64,000 bases of DNA from Pseudaquabacterium pictum (GCF_005403045.1 NZ_BJCL01000006.1:124001-188000), one strand, 5' to 3'. Shown: positions 1 through 9,163, counted from the first letter of the stretch. Numbers and translations: made by a program. Notes: generated by a model from the sequence alone, not told the origin.

Positions 1-254
1 CCACCGACCGGGTGGCGGTGTTCGAGGCCATGGGCGGCCCGGCCAAGACGCTGGCGGTGTTCGAAGGCGGCTCGCACAGCATCTTCACCGACCGCGCCGG
101 CACTGGCGGCGCGCTGCTGAACCCGCAGGTCAAGGCCGCCACCCAGGCGCTGTCCACCGCCTTCCTGGGCAGCGTGTTCGGTGGCGACAGCAGCACGCTG
201 CGGCAGATGGGGCAGCGCTTCTCGGCGCTGCTGGCGCGCTTCAGCCCGCCCTGA
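1..254 (+). CDS. Alpha/beta hydrolase, C-terminal fragment (5' end outside window)
   Basis: Only the last 84 or so codons are present; the frame is open from the window edge (first full codon at base 3) and stops at 254. The visible part contains a GGSHSIFTDR segment, which fits the loop carrying the catalytic histidine at the end of dienelactone-hydrolase or chlorophyllase-like alpha/beta hydrolases. The nucleophile and acid residues would lie upstream. It converges on the photolyase gene with a 14-bp gap. Family assignment is moderate and the substrate unknown. Confidence 0.55.
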   Translation, partial: TDRVAVFEAMGGPAKTLAVFEGGSHSIFTDRAGTGGALLNPQVKAATQALSTAFLGSVFGGDSSTLRQMGQRFSALLARFSPP

Positions 255-268
255 GACGCGCCAGCGGG

Positions 269-1795
269 TCAGGTGGCCTTCACCACCGCGTAGCGCTGCA
301 GCGTGGCCTCGCGCGCCAGCGCATGGTCGACCACCGGCAGCGGGTAGTCGGTGCCCAGGCGCAGCCTGGCTGCAGCCAGGTCCACCGGCCGGGCCAGCCA
401 GGGCGCGTGGATCAGCTTGTCGGGCAGGTCGGCCAGCTGCGGCAGGTAGCGGCGGATGAACTTGCCGTCGGCATCGAACTTCTCGCTCTGGCTCACCGGG
501 TTGAAGATGCGGAAGTAGGGCTGGGCATCGCAGCCGCTGCTGGCCGCCCATTGCCAGCCGCCGTTGTTGGCGGCCAGGTCGAAATCATTCAGGTGGGTGG
601 CGAAGTAGGCCTCGCCGCGGCGCCAGTCGATGCCCAGGTCCTTGGTCAGGAAGCTGGCCACCACCATGCGCAGGCGGTTGTGCATGTAGCCGGTCTGGTT
701 GATCTGGTGCATGGCCGCATCCACCAGCGGGTAGCCGGTGCGGCCCTCGCACCAGGCGGCGAACAGCGCGTCGGCCTCCTGGCCGTGGGCCCAGTGGATC
801 CTGTCGTACACCGGCTTGAAGCTGGCCCGCGCCACATGGGGGTGGTGGTGCAGCACCTGGTGGTAGAAGTCCCGCCAGATCAGCTCCGACAGCCACACCT
901 CGGCCCCGCGTGAGCCGCCCTGCATGCGCTGCCAGGCCTCGCGCGCCAGCCGGCGGATGCTGATGGTGCCGAAGCGCAGGTGGGTGCTGAGGTAGCTGGG
1001 GCCCTTGACGGCGGGGAAGTCGCGCGCCGTGCCGTAGGCATCGATGCGAGCGAGGAAGTCGTCCAGCAACTCCATCGCACCGCTGCTGCCGGTGGGCAGC
1101 TTCATCTGGTGCAGGTTGGTGGGCTGGAAGCCGATCTCGGCCAGCGTCGGCACACTGGTGGCCAGGCCGGGCGGCGGTGGCGCCAGCCGCGCAGCCATGG
1201 GCGCCACCGCGCGCGGCGCCAGGTCGGCGGCGTCCAGCTTCTTCAGCCAGGCGTTCTTGTAGGGCGTGAACACGCTGTAGGCCCCGCCGGTGGCGGTCAG
1301 CACCTCGCTGCGCTCGAACACCACATGGTCCTTGCCGGTGTGCAGGGCGATGCCGGCATCGGCCAGCGCGCCGCGCACCCGGGCATCGCGCGCCAGCGCA
1401 TCGGGCTCGTCGTCATGGCTGGCATAGACCGCCTGCACGCCCAGCTGGCGGGCCAGCGCGGGCACGGCGCTGCGGGCGTCGCCATGGCGCACCAGCAGGC
1501 CCACGCCGTCCACGCCATGGGCCAGCGCCAGCGCGCGCAGCTGGCCGTCCAGGTCGGCCAGGCTGTCGCGGATGAACTCCACCCGCCGGTCGGCGCGGGG
1601 CAGCGGGTCGAGGATGGTGGTGTCGAACACAAAGACACACCACACCTGGCGTGCGGCGGTCAGTGCATGGTGCAGGGCGGCGTTGTCGTCGGTGCGCAGG
1701 TCGCGGCGCAGCCAGACCAGGGCGCGGTCGAGCACCGGCGCATGGGCGGTGGGGTGGGGCAGGGTGTGTGGCACGGCGGCAGTGTCCCCGATCAT
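269..1795 (-). CDS. phrB: Class I deoxyribodipyrimidine photolyase (508 aa)
   Basis: Light-driven repair of cyclobutane pyrimidine dimers with FAD and an antenna cofactor. The N-terminus reads ALVWLRRDLRTDDNAAL, the hallmark of the photolyase/cryptochrome Rossmann domain. The C-terminal half has the FAD-binding signatures WLSELIWRDFY, TGYMHNRLRMV and FDLAANNGGWQWAASSG. The length of 508 aa is slightly above that of E. coli PhrB. I chose the ATG at 1795 because the fold begins about 20 residues later; the frame stays open far upstream, but that part lies antisense to the pyr genes. It is divergent from yqgE with only about 27 bp between starts. A cryptochrome-like role is less likely given the close match to CPD photolyases. 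Confidence 0.9.
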   Translation of the reverse strand: MIGDTAAVPHTLPHPTAHAPVLDRALVWLRRDLRTDDNAALHHALTAARQVWCVFVFDTTILDPLPRADRRVEFIRDSLADLDGQLRALALAHGVDGVGLLVRHGDARSAVPALARQLGVQAVYASHDDEPDALARDARVRGALADAGIALHTGKDHVVFERSEVLTATGGAYSVFTPYKNAWLKKLDAADLAPRAVAPMAARLAPPPPGLATSVPTLAEIGFQPTNLHQMKLPTGSSGAMELLDDFLARIDAYGTARDFPAVKGPSYLSTHLRFGTISIRRLAREAWQRMQGGSRGAEVWLSELIWRDFYHQVLHHHPHVARASFKPVYDRIHWAHGQEADALFAAWCEGRTGYPLVDAAMHQINQTGYMHNRLRMVVASFLTKDLGIDWRRGEAYFATHLNDFDLAANNGGWQWAASSGCDAQPYFRIFNPVSQSEKFDADGKFIRRYLPQLADLPDKLIHAPWLARPVDLAAARLRLGTDYPLPVVDHALAREATLQRYAVVKAT

Positions 1796-1801
1796 TAGAA
1801 T
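1796..1801 (+). promoter_or_regulatory. -10-like hexamer TAGAAT before yqgE
   Basis: TAGAAT (5 of 6 to TATAAT) followed by CC lies 21 bp before the yqgE start, directly against the divergent photolyase start codon. No convincing -35 hexamer sits 16-18 bp upstream. The same TAxAATCC form recurs before the rhodanese gene and secB. Tentative. Confidence 0.35.
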
Positions 1802-1822
1802 CCCGGCATGCCCGCGGACCGC

Positions 1823-2383
1823 ATGAACCTGACCAACCAGTTCCTGATCGCCATGCCGGGCATGGGCGACGACACCTTCTCGGGCGCGGTGGTCTACCTC
1901 TGCGAGCACAACGAGAACGGCGCGCTGGGCCTGGTGATCAACAAGCCCATCGACATCAAGCTGAAGAACCTGTTCCAGAAGGTCGACCTGAGCCTGGACA
2001 GCCAGGAACTGGCCGAACAGCCGGTGTTCTACGGCGGCCCGGTGCAGACCGAGCGCGGCTTCGTGCTGCATGAGAAGCTGGGTGACGAGCCGGTCTACAG
2101 CAGCACGCTGTCGATCCCCGGCGGGCTGGAGATGACCACCAGCAAGGACGTGCTGGAAGCCTTGTCCCACGGCGCCGGCCCCCGGCGCCTGCTGGTCACG
2201 CTGGGCTACAGCGGCTGGGCCGCCGGCCAGCTGGAAGACGAGCTGGGCCGCAACGGCTGGCTGACTGTGGATGCGGTGCCCGAGATCATCTTCGACACGC
2301 CGGTGGCCGAGCGCTACGACCGCGCGGTGTCGCTGCTGGGCTTCGATCCGCGCATGCTCAGCCAAGAGGCGGGGCACGCCTGA
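1823..2383 (+). CDS. yqgE: YqgE/AlgH family protein (UPF0301, 186 aa)
   Basis: Single-domain DUF179 protein. The motifs LIAMPGMGDDTFSGAVVYL, GALGLVINKP and the later VTLGYSGWAAGQLE are diagnostic. The biochemical function is not established; the Pseudomonas homologue was linked to alginate regulation. I use the ATG at 1823 because family members begin MNL-x-x-x-FLIAMP; an in-frame ATG at 1808 would add five residues. Two bases separate it from ruvX, an arrangement conserved in many Proteobacteria, so it heads the yqgE-ruvX-pyrRBC'-plsC transcription unit. Confidence 0.88.
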   Translation: MNLTNQFLIAMPGMGDDTFSGAVVYLCEHNENGALGLVINKPIDIKLKNLFQKVDLSLDSQELAEQPVFYGGPVQTERGFVLHEKLGDEPVYSSTLSIPGGLEMTTSKDVLEALSHGAGPRRLLVTLGYSGWAAGQLEDELGRNGWLTVDAVPEIIFDTPVAERYDRAVSLLGFDPRMLSQEAGHA

Positions 2384-2385
2384 GC

Positions 2386-2790
2386 ATGTCTGCCGGCGCC
2401 ACGCTCCGCACGCAGACCTTCCTGGCATTCGATTTCGGCACCCAGCGCACCGGCGTGGCCACCGGCAACAGCCTGCTGCGCCAGGCCAGCCCGCTGACCA
2501 CCATCCGCGCCGAGGGCGATGCCCGCTTCGCACCGATCGCCAAGCTGATCGCCGAGTGGCAGCCCGATGCGCTGGTGGTCGGCATCCCGGTGCACCCCGA
2601 TGGCGCGCCGCACGACAATACCCGCCGCGCCCAGCGCTTCGCCCGCCAGCTGCAAGGCCGCTTCGGCCTGCCGGTGCACCCGGTGGACGAGCGCTACAGC
2701 ACCACCGAGGCGGCGGCCGGCGGCGCGCGCGACCTCGATGCCGCCTCGGCCGCGGTGATCCTCGATCAATACCTGAGAAGCCTTCCATGA
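2386..2790 (+). CDS. ruvX: Putative pre-16S rRNA nuclease RuvX/YqgF (134 aa)
   Basis: RNase H-fold nuclease implicated in 5' maturation of 16S rRNA (Holliday-junction resolvase-like by fold). The first active-site aspartate lies in FLAFDFGTQRTGVA, followed by VVGIPVHPDG and the PVDERYSTTEA segment. A C-terminal aspartate in DAASAAVILDQYL completes the acidic set. The usual length is 130-150 aa. The stop codon overlaps the pyrR start (ATGA), so pyrR translation is probably coupled to it. Confidence 0.9.
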   Translation: MSAGATLRTQTFLAFDFGTQRTGVATGNSLLRQASPLTTIRAEGDARFAPIAKLIAEWQPDALVVGIPVHPDGAPHDNTRRAQRFARQLQGRFGLPVHPVDERYSTTEAAAGGARDLDAASAAVILDQYLRSLP

Positions 2791-3299
2791 GCACACTCAC
2801 CCTCGATGCCGAGGCGCTGTACACCGAGCTGCGTGCCGGCGTGCAGCAGCTGTGGCGCCCCGGCATGGCGCTGATGGGCATCTGGTCGGGCGGCGCCTGG
2901 CTGGCCGAGCGGCTGGTGGCCGACCTGCCGGCCACGCTGGCGGTGGGCAAGCCCGGCGTCATCAGCAGCGCCTTGCACCGGGATGATTTCTCCGCCCGCG
3001 GCATGGCCAGCGGGACCGATGCGACCAAGATCCCGTTCGCGGTGGACGGCGCGCACATCCTGCTGCTCGACGACGTGCTGTTCACCGGCCGCACCATCCG
3101 CGCGGTGATCAACGAGTTGTACGACTTCGGCCGCCCGGCCAGCGTCACGCTGGCGGTGCTGGTCGACCGTGGCGGGCGCGAGCTGCCGATCCAGCCGGCC
3201 TTTGCCGCTGCCAAGATCAGCCTGCCGCCCGAACAGAAGCTGGCGCTGACGCGCACCGACGACGGCCGCTTCAGCTTCAGCGTGAAGGGATCGATCTGA
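2787..3299 (+). CDS. pyrR: Bifunctional pyr regulator / uracil phosphoribosyltransferase PyrR (170 aa)
   Basis: Phosphoribosyltransferase with the PRPP loop [15 protein letters not shown] in the middle of the protein and the C-terminal region expected of PyrR. In Bacillus PyrR binds pyr mRNA and attenuates transcription; in Proteobacteria the RNA-binding role is less clear, though PyrR is often encoded before pyrB-pyrC' as here. The start ATG overlaps the ruvX stop by 4 bp. One base separates it from pyrB. I see no obvious attenuator hairpin between pyrR and pyrB, so any regulation would act elsewhere or by another route. Confidence 0.88.
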   Translation: MSTLTLDAEALYTELRAGVQQLWRPGMALMGIWSGGAWLAERLVADLPATLAVGKPGVISSALHRDDFSARGMASGTDATKIPFAVDGAHILLLDDVLFTGRTIRAVINELYDFGRPASVTLAVLVDRGGRELPIQPAFAAAKISLPPEQKLALTRTDDGRFSFSVKGSI

Positions 3300-3300
3300 C

Positions 3301-4263
3301 ATGCTGAACAAGCGCAACCCCCAGCTCAACAAGCATGGCGAGCTGATCCACCTGCTGTCCATCGAGGGCCTGCCGCGCGATGTGGTCACGCACATCCTCG
3401 ACACCGCCGGCACCTTCCTCAGCGTCAACGACCGCGAGGTGAAGAAGGTGCCGCTGCTGCGCGGCAAGAGCGTGTTCAACCTGTTCTTCGAGAACAGCAC
3501 GCGCACCCGCACCACCTTCGAGATCGCGGCCAAGCGGCTGAGCGCCGACGTCATCAACCTCGACATCGCCAAGAGCAGCGCCAGCAAGGGCGAGAGCCTG
3601 CTCGACACCATCGCCAACCTCAGCGCGATGCATGCCGACATGTTCGTGGTGCGGCACAGCGAGAGCGGCGCGCCGTACCTCATCGCCCAGCACTGCGCGC
3701 CGCATGTGCATGTGGTGAATGCCGGCGACGGGCGGCACGCCCACCCCACCCAGGGGCTGCTGGACATGTACACCATCCGGCACTTCAAGAAGGACTTCAC
3801 CCAGCTCAGCGTGGCCATCGTCGGCGACATCGTGCACAGCCGGGTGGCGCGCTCGGACATCCATGCGCTGACCACGCTGGGCGTGCCCGACATCCGCGCG
3901 GTCGGCCCCAAGACCCTGGTGCCGGGGGACTTCAAGGGCATGGGCGTGCGGGTGTGCCACAGCATGGAGGAGGGCATCCGCGGCGCCGACGTGATCATCA
4001 TGCTGCGCCTGCAGAACGAGCGCATGAGCGGCGCCATGCTGCCCAGCGCCGGCGAGTTCTTCAAGAACTACGGCCTCACCGACGAGAAGCTCAAGCTGGC
4101 CAAGCCCGATGCCATCGTGATGCACCCGGGGCCGATCAACCGCGGCGTGGAGATCGACTCCCAGGTGGCCGACGGCAGCCACAGCGTGATCCTGCCGCAG
4201 GTCACCTTCGGCATCGCGGTGCGCATGGCGGTGATGTCGATCATTGCGGGGAATGAGGCATGA
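3301..4263 (+). CDS. pyrB: Aspartate carbamoyltransferase catalytic chain (320 aa)
   Basis: Condenses carbamoyl phosphate with aspartate, the committed step of pyrimidine synthesis. The carbamoyl-phosphate site [10 protein letters not shown] lies at about residues 60-69, with [12 protein letters not shown] and [12 protein letters not shown] further on. About 15-20 residues precede the conserved core, as in Pseudomonas-type ATCases, which are active only in a complex with an inactive dihydroorotase homologue. No pyrI is present. The stop overlaps the next gene (pyrC') by 4 bp, so the two subunits are made together. Confidence 0.95.
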   Translation: MLNKRNPQLNKHGELIHLLSIEGLPRDVVTHILDTAGTFLSVNDREVKKVPLLRGKSVFNLFFENSTRTRTTFEIAAKRLSADVINLDIAKSSASKGESLLDTIANLSAMHADMFVVRHSESGAPYLIAQHCAPHVHVVNAGDGRHAHPTQGLLDMYTIRHFKKDFTQLSVAIVGDIVHSRVARSDIHALTTLGVPDIRAVGPKTLVPGDFKGMGVRVCHSMEEGIRGADVIIMLRLQNERMSGAMLPSAGEFFKNYGLTDEKLKLAKPDAIVMHPGPINRGVEIDSQVADGSHSVILPQVTFGIAVRMAVMSIIAGNEA

Positions 4264-5582
4264 AGATCCTGATCCAGAACGGCCGGCTGATCGACCCCGC
4301 ATCGGGCCGCGATGAACGCGCCGACGTGGCGATTGCCACCGGCCGCATCCTCACCATCGGCACGGTGCCGGCCGACTTCCAGCCCCAACGGGTGATCGAC
4401 GCGGCCGGCTGCATCGTCGCGCCCGGCCTGGTCGACCTGGCCGCCCGCCTGCGCGAGCCGGGGCATGAGCATGAAGGCATGCTCGAGAGCGAGCTGAACG
4501 CGGCCGCGGCCGGCGGTGTCACCAGCCTGGTCTGCCCGCCCGACACCGACCCCACGCTGGACGAACCCGGCCTGGTGGAGATGCTGAAGTTCCGTGCCCG
4601 CAAGCTCAGCCTGTGCCGGCTGTTCCCGCTGGGGGCGCTCACCCGCGGCCTGGCCGGCGAGGTGCTGACCGAGATGGCCGAGCTGACCGAGGCCGGCTGC
4701 GTCGGCTTCAGCCAGGCCGATGTGCCGGTCATCGACACCCTGGTGCTGCAGCGGGCGCTGCAGTACGCCGCCACCTTCGGCTACAGCACCTGGCTGCGGC
4801 CGCAGGACGGCTGGCTGGGCAAGGGCGTGGCCGCCAGCGGCGCGGTGGCCACCCGGCTGGGCCTGTCGGGCGTGCCGGTGGCCGCCGAGACGGTGGCGAT
4901 GCTCACGCTGATCGAACTGGTGCGCACCACGGGCGCGCGGGTGCACCTGTGCCGCCTGTCCAGCGCCGCCGGCGTGGCCCTGCTGCGCGCGGCCAAGGCC
5001 GAGGGCCTGCCGATCACCGCCGATGTGTCGATCAACTCGCTGCACCTCACCGATGTGGACATCGGCTTCTTCAACCCGGCAATGCGGCTGACGCCGCCGC
5101 TGCGCCAGGGCAGCGACCGCGACGCCCTGCGCGCCGCGCTGGCCGACGGCACGCTGGACGCGCTGGTGTCCGACCACACGCCGGTCGAAGGCGACATGAA
5201 GACCCTGCCCTTCGGCGAGGCCGAGCCCGGCGCCACCGGGCTGGAGCTGCTGTTGAGCATGGCGCTGAAGTGGGGCACCGACAGCGGCCTGCCCATCACC
5301 ACCACCCTGGCCCGCGTCACCAGCGGCCCGGTGCGGGTGCTGGGCGATGCGCTGGGCTCGCTGGCCTCGTCGGCCGGCCAGCTGGTGGAAGGCGGTGTGG
5401 CCGATGTCTGCATCTTCGACCCCGATGCCACCTGGACGGTGCAGCCGGGCAGCCTGCTGAGCCAAGGCAAGCACACGCCCTTCGCCTTCGAGGCCACCGG
5501 CATGGCGCTGCCCGGCCGGGTGCGCGCCACCCTGGTGGCCGGCACCGTGGCCTACGCCGCCTCCGTCCCCACCGCCGCGTGA
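4260..5582 (+). CDS. pyrC': Dihydroorotase-like PyrC' (metal ligands lost; ATCase partner, 440 aa)
   Basis: The fold and length are those of class I dihydroorotase, but the metal site has gone. The DxHxHLREPG motif reads [10 protein letters not shown] at about residues 59-68, so both histidines are missing. The later HlSs motif reads LCRLSS (about 229), and the usual HHL segment reads NSLHL (about 258). The aspartate of SDHTP (about 303) remains. By analogy with PyrC' of Pseudomonas, it probably has no dihydroorotase activity and instead holds PyrB in an active dodecamer; the real dihydroorotase would be elsewhere. The start codon overlaps the pyrB stop. Confidence 0.88.
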   Translation: MKILIQNGRLIDPASGRDERADVAIATGRILTIGTVPADFQPQRVIDAAGCIVAPGLVDLAARLREPGHEHEGMLESELNAAAAGGVTSLVCPPDTDPTLDEPGLVEMLKFRARKLSLCRLFPLGALTRGLAGEVLTEMAELTEAGCVGFSQADVPVIDTLVLQRALQYAATFGYSTWLRPQDGWLGKGVAASGAVATRLGLSGVPVAAETVAMLTLIELVRTTGARVHLCRLSSAAGVALLRAAKAEGLPITADVSINSLHLTDVDIGFFNPAMRLTPPLRQGSDRDALRAALADGTLDALVSDHTPVEGDMKTLPFGEAEPGATGLELLLSMALKWGTDSGLPITTTLARVTSGPVRVLGDALGSLASSAGQLVEGGVADVCIFDPDATWTVQPGSLLSQGKHTPFAFEATGMALPGRVRATLVAGTVAYAASVPTAA

Positions 5583-6340
5583 TGCCGGGGGTGGCGGGCG
5601 GCCTGGCCCGCGTGCCGTTGGTGCTGTGGCGGGTGGCGCGCCTGGTGCTGCATGTGCTGCACGGCATGGCGGTGATGGCGCTGCGCTTTCCGTCGCTGGA
5701 TGCCACCGGCCGCCAGGCCCGCATCCAGTGGTGGTCGGCCGGCCTGCTGCGGGCGGTGGGCGTGGGCCTGCAGGTGCGCGGCACGCCGCGGCCTGGTGCC
5801 ACGCTGCTGGTGGCCAACCATGTGTCCTGGCTGGACATCGCTGCGCTGCATGCGGCGGTGCCGCAGGCGCGCTTCGTCTCCAAGGCCGATGTGCGCCGCT
5901 GGCCGCTGCTGGGCTGGCTGGTGGCCGGCGCCGGCACGCTGTTCATCGAGCGGGAACGCAAGCGCGATGCGCTGCGGGTGGTGCATGCCATGGCCGAGGC
6001 GCTGCGCGCCGGCGAGACGGTGGCGGTGTTCCCCGAGGGCACCACCGGTCCGGGCCCTGCGCTGCTGCCCTTCCACGCCAACCTGTTGCAGGCGGCGATC
6101 GCCACCGAGACGCCCATCCAGCCGGCGGTGCTGCGGTTTGCCGACACGCAGCAGCGCTTCAGCCCGGCGGTGGAGTTCGTCGGCGACACCACCCTGGTGC
6201 AGAGCCTGTGGCGCGTGGCCACGGCGCGCGGCCTGGTGGCCCATGTCGATCTGCTGCTGCCACAGGGCACGGCCCATGCCGACCGCCGCGCCCTGGCCGA
6301 CCACCTGCGCCAGCAGATGGCCGACCGGCTGGGTTCATGA
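5582..6340 (+). CDS. 1-acyl-sn-glycerol-3-phosphate acyltransferase, PlsC family (252 aa)
   Basis: Acylates lysophospholipid at sn-2 during membrane lipid synthesis. The HX4D catalytic motif is in ANHVSWLDIAAL (His near residue 79), and the substrate motif is VFPEGTT near residue 150. A hydrophobic N-terminal segment suggests membrane association. The ATG overlaps the pyrC' stop by one base (TGATG), so it is translationally linked to the pyrimidine genes. This pyr-plsC adjacency is also seen in other Burkholderiales as far as I recall. The last six bases overlap the convergent diguanylate cyclase gene. Confidence 0.88.
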   Translation: MPGVAGGLARVPLVLWRVARLVLHVLHGMAVMALRFPSLDATGRQARIQWWSAGLLRAVGVGLQVRGTPRPGATLLVANHVSWLDIAALHAAVPQARFVSKADVRRWPLLGWLVAGAGTLFIERERKRDALRVVHAMAEALRAGETVAVFPEGTTGPGPALLPFHANLLQAAIATETPIQPAVLRFADTQQRFSPAVEFVGDTTLVQSLWRVATARGLVAHVDLLLPQGTAHADRRALADHLRQQMADRLGS

Positions 6341-8107
6341 ACTGCCGGCGCCCGCCGGGCTGATCGGATCGGTCGCGGCCAGCACCACGCGGTTGCGGCC
6401 GGCCTCCTTGGCCAGGTACATCGCCTGGTCGGCCTGGTCCAGCAGGTCGGCCAGCGCGCTGGGTGCGGTGCCGGCGTCGGCCAGGCCGATGCTGGCGGTC
6501 ACCCGGGCCGGCGCCCCGCGGCCCGGCACGGTCACCGCGGCGGCGGCGATGGCCGCGCGCAGCCGCTCGGCAAAGGCCAGCGCCTGCTGGGCCGTGCAGT
6601 GGGCCATCAGCAGCACGAACTCCTCGCCGCCGAAGCGCGCCACCAGGTCGCCGGCGCGCAGTGCCTGGCGCACCGCGCCGGCCACCGCCACCAGCGCCTC
6701 GTCGCCCGCGGCATGGCCATGGCTGTCGTTGAACTGCTTGAAGTGGTCCACGTCCAGCAGCACCAGCACCATGCTGACGGCATGCCGCCTGGCCTGCGCC
6801 AGCTCGCGCTCGGCGGCCAGCATGAACGCGCGGCGGTTGGGCAGGCCGGTGAGGAAGTCGGTGTTCGACAGCGCGCGCAGCTGCTCGATCAGCGCGTCGC
6901 GCTCGGCCTCCAGCGCCTGGCGCTGGCGGGTGTGGTCCTGCAGCGTGCGCACCGCGCCCACCACCGCGGCCATCTCGTCGCCGGCACGGGCCACCGGCAG
7001 AGGCGCCTGCAGATCATTGCGGGCCAGGGCATGCAGGGCGCCGGCGGTCTGCACCAGCGGGCGCAGCAGCCGGCGCTGCACCATCAGCATCGACACCGCC
7101 AGCACCGCCAGCAGCACCGCCGAGCCGGCGGCGGTGAGCCACAGCACGCGGCGTGCGTCGCGGGCCTGGGCGCTGGCGCGGGCGGCCGCGTTGTCGAGCA
7201 GCAGGTCGCGCAGCGCGAACAGGCTGTTCATGTCGGGCACATAGGCCGTGGCGAAGGCCGCCGGGTCCATGCCGTAGCGGCCGTCGCCGTTGCCGGCGGT
7301 CACCACCTGGTCGACCAGGCTGGCCGCGCGGCCGAAGTAGGCCTGCTGCACCTGCTGCCAGGCCTGCTGGGCGGCGTCGGCCGTGCCGGGCGTGCGCAGC
7401 CGCAGGTCGAGCAGGCCGCGCAGCTGGTCGATGCGGCCGCGGGTGCGCTCGATGGCAGCACGTTCCTCGGCGCTGAAGGGCTGCTGCGCGGTGAGTGCGG
7501 CGGTGAAGTGCGAGCCCAGCAGTCCGGCGTACTCCCGCAGCTCGGCCGCCATGCGGGCGCCCTGCACATCGTCGCCCAGCACCGGCAGGGCCTGCTGCGC
7601 CTCTTCGGCCATCAGGCTGATCGCCGGCGCGATCAGCGGCACCACGGCCACCATCGCCCCCACCTGGGCGCGGATCTGTGCCGGCGTGCGCTCGGCCTTG
7701 GGCACGGCAGACAGCGCGTCGACCCCCGCGCGGGCGCGCTGCAGGGCGTCCCGGGCCTGCTGCACATGGCGCTCGGCATTCTGGTGGCGCGCATCGTGCG
7801 GCCCGTCGACCAGCACCTGGCCCAGCGCGGCCAGCGCCGCATCGGAACGGGCGCGGGCCTCGGCCAGGCGCTCGCGGCGCTGCGGCTGCGGTGGCGTGTC
7901 GTCACCCAGCACACCATTGGTGGGGCCGCGCTCGCGCGAGACCATCTCGGCGGCCGCCAAGGCCCGGCGCAGCTCGGACACCGACTCCCGGCCGACGGCG
8001 GCCAGGTCCTGGTTGCGCCACTCGACCGTGGCCACCCGGCCCACCAGCAGGGCGGTGGCCAGGGTCAGCATCGCAGCCAGCAGGCGCAGCAGTCGGCTCA
8101 GGGACAT
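6335..8107 (-). CDS. Membrane diguanylate cyclase with helical periplasmic sensor, HAMP and GGDEF (590 aa)
   Basis: Predicted to make cyclic di-GMP. A first membrane segment lies at about residues 5-22. It is followed by a roughly 290-residue, helix-rich extracytoplasmic region, a second membrane segment around 320-345, a HAMP-like linker, a short coiled coil and the GGDEF domain beginning SNTDFLTGLPNRRAF. The active-site loop is FGGEEF (about 490-496). RAGD stands five residues before GGEEF, so the inhibitory I-site (RxxD) is intact and product inhibition is expected. The ligand is unknown. It is divergent from the PRPP synthetase gene. Confidence 0.9.
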   Translation of the reverse strand: MSLSRLLRLLAAMLTLATALLVGRVATVEWRNQDLAAVGRESVSELRRALAAAEMVSRERGPTNGVLGDDTPPQPQRRERLAEARARSDAALAALGQVLVDGPHDARHQNAERHVQQARDALQRARAGVDALSAVPKAERTPAQIRAQVGAMVAVVPLIAPAISLMAEEAQQALPVLGDDVQGARMAAELREYAGLLGSHFTAALTAQQPFSAEERAAIERTRGRIDQLRGLLDLRLRTPGTADAAQQAWQQVQQAYFGRAASLVDQVVTAGNGDGRYGMDPAAFATAYVPDMNSLFALRDLLLDNAAARASAQARDARRVLWLTAAGSAVLLAVLAVSMLMVQRRLLRPLVQTAGALHALARNDLQAPLPVARAGDEMAAVVGAVRTLQDHTRQRQALEAERDALIEQLRALSNTDFLTGLPNRRAFMLAAERELAQARRHAVSMVLVLLDVDHFKQFNDSHGHAAGDEALVAVAGAVRQALRAGDLVARFGGEEFVLLMAHCTAQQALAFAERLRAAIAAAAVTVPGRGAPARVTASIGLADAGTAPSALADLLDQADQAMYLAKEAGRNRVVLAATDPISPAGAGSS

Positions 8108-8239
8108 CGTTCAGGACATGGAGAGCGTGGCCGTGCCACCTGGTGACATCGGCCCGGTCGACCTGCCGCTGGATGCTGGCGGGCCGGCAAAACACGCATA
8201 AAGTCATGATTGTCCGTCCGCCATGAAAGCGCCCCCCGC

Positions 8240-9121
8240 ATGAACCCAGGCTTGTTGCTCGCGTTCGACGACGAACAGCCGGCGGCCGCGGCCCTGGCGG
8301 CTGCCTTGGGCGTGCCCTGGGCGCAGGTGCAGCGCCACCGCTTCCCCGACGGTGAAAGCAAGCTGCGCCTGCCCCCCGCGTTGCCGGCCGAGGTGCTGCT
8401 GCTGCGTGGCCTGCACCAGCCACACGACAAGCTGGTGGAGTTGCTGATCACCGTGCCGGCGGCCCGCGCGCTGGGTGCGCAGCGCATCGTGCTGGTGGCG
8501 CCCTACCTGGCCTACATGCGGCAGGACATGGCCTTCAGCCCTGGCGAGGCGGTCAGCCAGCGCCACATTGCCGCGCTGCTGGCCGCGCAGGTGGACGGGC
8601 TGATCACCGTCGATCCGCACCTGCACCGCATCGCCTCGCTGGACGAGGTGATGCCCGGCTGCCCCAACCGCGCCTTGACTGCGGCGCCGCTGCTGGGTGC
8701 CTGGGTGGCGCAGCAGGTGCCCGGCGCGCTGCTGCTGGGCCCCGATGAAGAAGCCCTGCAATGGGTGGCCGCGGCGGGCCAGGCCCATGGGCTGGACCAT
8801 GCGGTGTGCCACAAGCAGCGCTTCGGCGACCGCGACGTGCGCGTGGCCCTGCCCGCGCTGCCGCTGGTCGGCCGCGCGGTGGTGCTGCTTGACGACGTGG
8901 CCAGCACCGGCCGCACCCTGGTGGAGGCGGCCACCGCCGCACTGGCCGCAGGTGCGGCCAGCGTCGACGTGGCGGTGACCCATGCGCTGTTCGTCGGCGA
9001 TGCCCTGGCCCAGCTGCGGGCGGCCGGCGTGCGCCACGTCTGGAGCACCGATGCCGTGCCGCATGCCACCGCGGTGGTGCCGATTGCAGCGCTGCTGGCG
9101 GCCGCTGTTCAGGCTTTCTAG
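8240..9121 (+). CDS. Ribose-phosphate pyrophosphokinase family protein (293 aa)
   Basis: Related to PRPP synthetase: two PRTase-like domains, an HRFPDGESKLRLP N-terminal segment, PYLAYMRQDMAFSPGEAVS in place of the usual PYFGYARQDR, and the PRPP loop LLDDVASTGRTL. The VCHKQRFGDRDVRVALP segment resembles the KkRxgdxxV pattern of archaeal-type enzymes more than the KRR loop of bacterial Prs. It is therefore probably a second, allosterically different PRPP synthetase, or an enzyme running in nucleotide-pentose salvage, and not the housekeeping Prs. I start at ATG 8240; an upstream in-frame start at 8210 adds ten poorly conserved residues. Confidence 0.8.
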   Translation: MNPGLLLAFDDEQPAAAALAAALGVPWAQVQRHRFPDGESKLRLPPALPAEVLLLRGLHQPHDKLVELLITVPAARALGAQRIVLVAPYLAYMRQDMAFSPGEAVSQRHIAALLAAQVDGLITVDPHLHRIASLDEVMPGCPNRALTAAPLLGAWVAQQVPGALLLGPDEEALQWVAAAGQAHGLDHAVCHKQRFGDRDVRVALPALPLVGRAVVLLDDVASTGRTLVEAATAALAAGAASVDVAVTHALFVGDALAQLRAAGVRHVWSTDAVPHATAVVPIAALLAAAVQAF

Positions 9122-9150
9122 GTCGGCGCGGCAGCGCTAGAGTCGGTGCT

Positions 9151-9163
9151 GGTGCCTGGCACC
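9151..9163. repeat. Small palindrome between PRPP synthetase-like and HD-GYP genes
   Basis: GGTGCC-T-GGCACC is a perfect 6-bp inverted repeat 42 bp upstream of the HD-GYP-like gene. A TAGAGT hexamer (9138-9143) just before it could be a weak -10. It could be an operator, a weak hairpin or chance in GC-rich DNA. Confidence 0.35.

Noticed and set aside
1796-3256. Upstream extension of the photolyase frame to nearly 1000 residues
   Set aside because: The extra part lies antisense to yqgE, ruvX and pyrR and has low-complexity composition; the family N-terminus starts just after ATG 1795.
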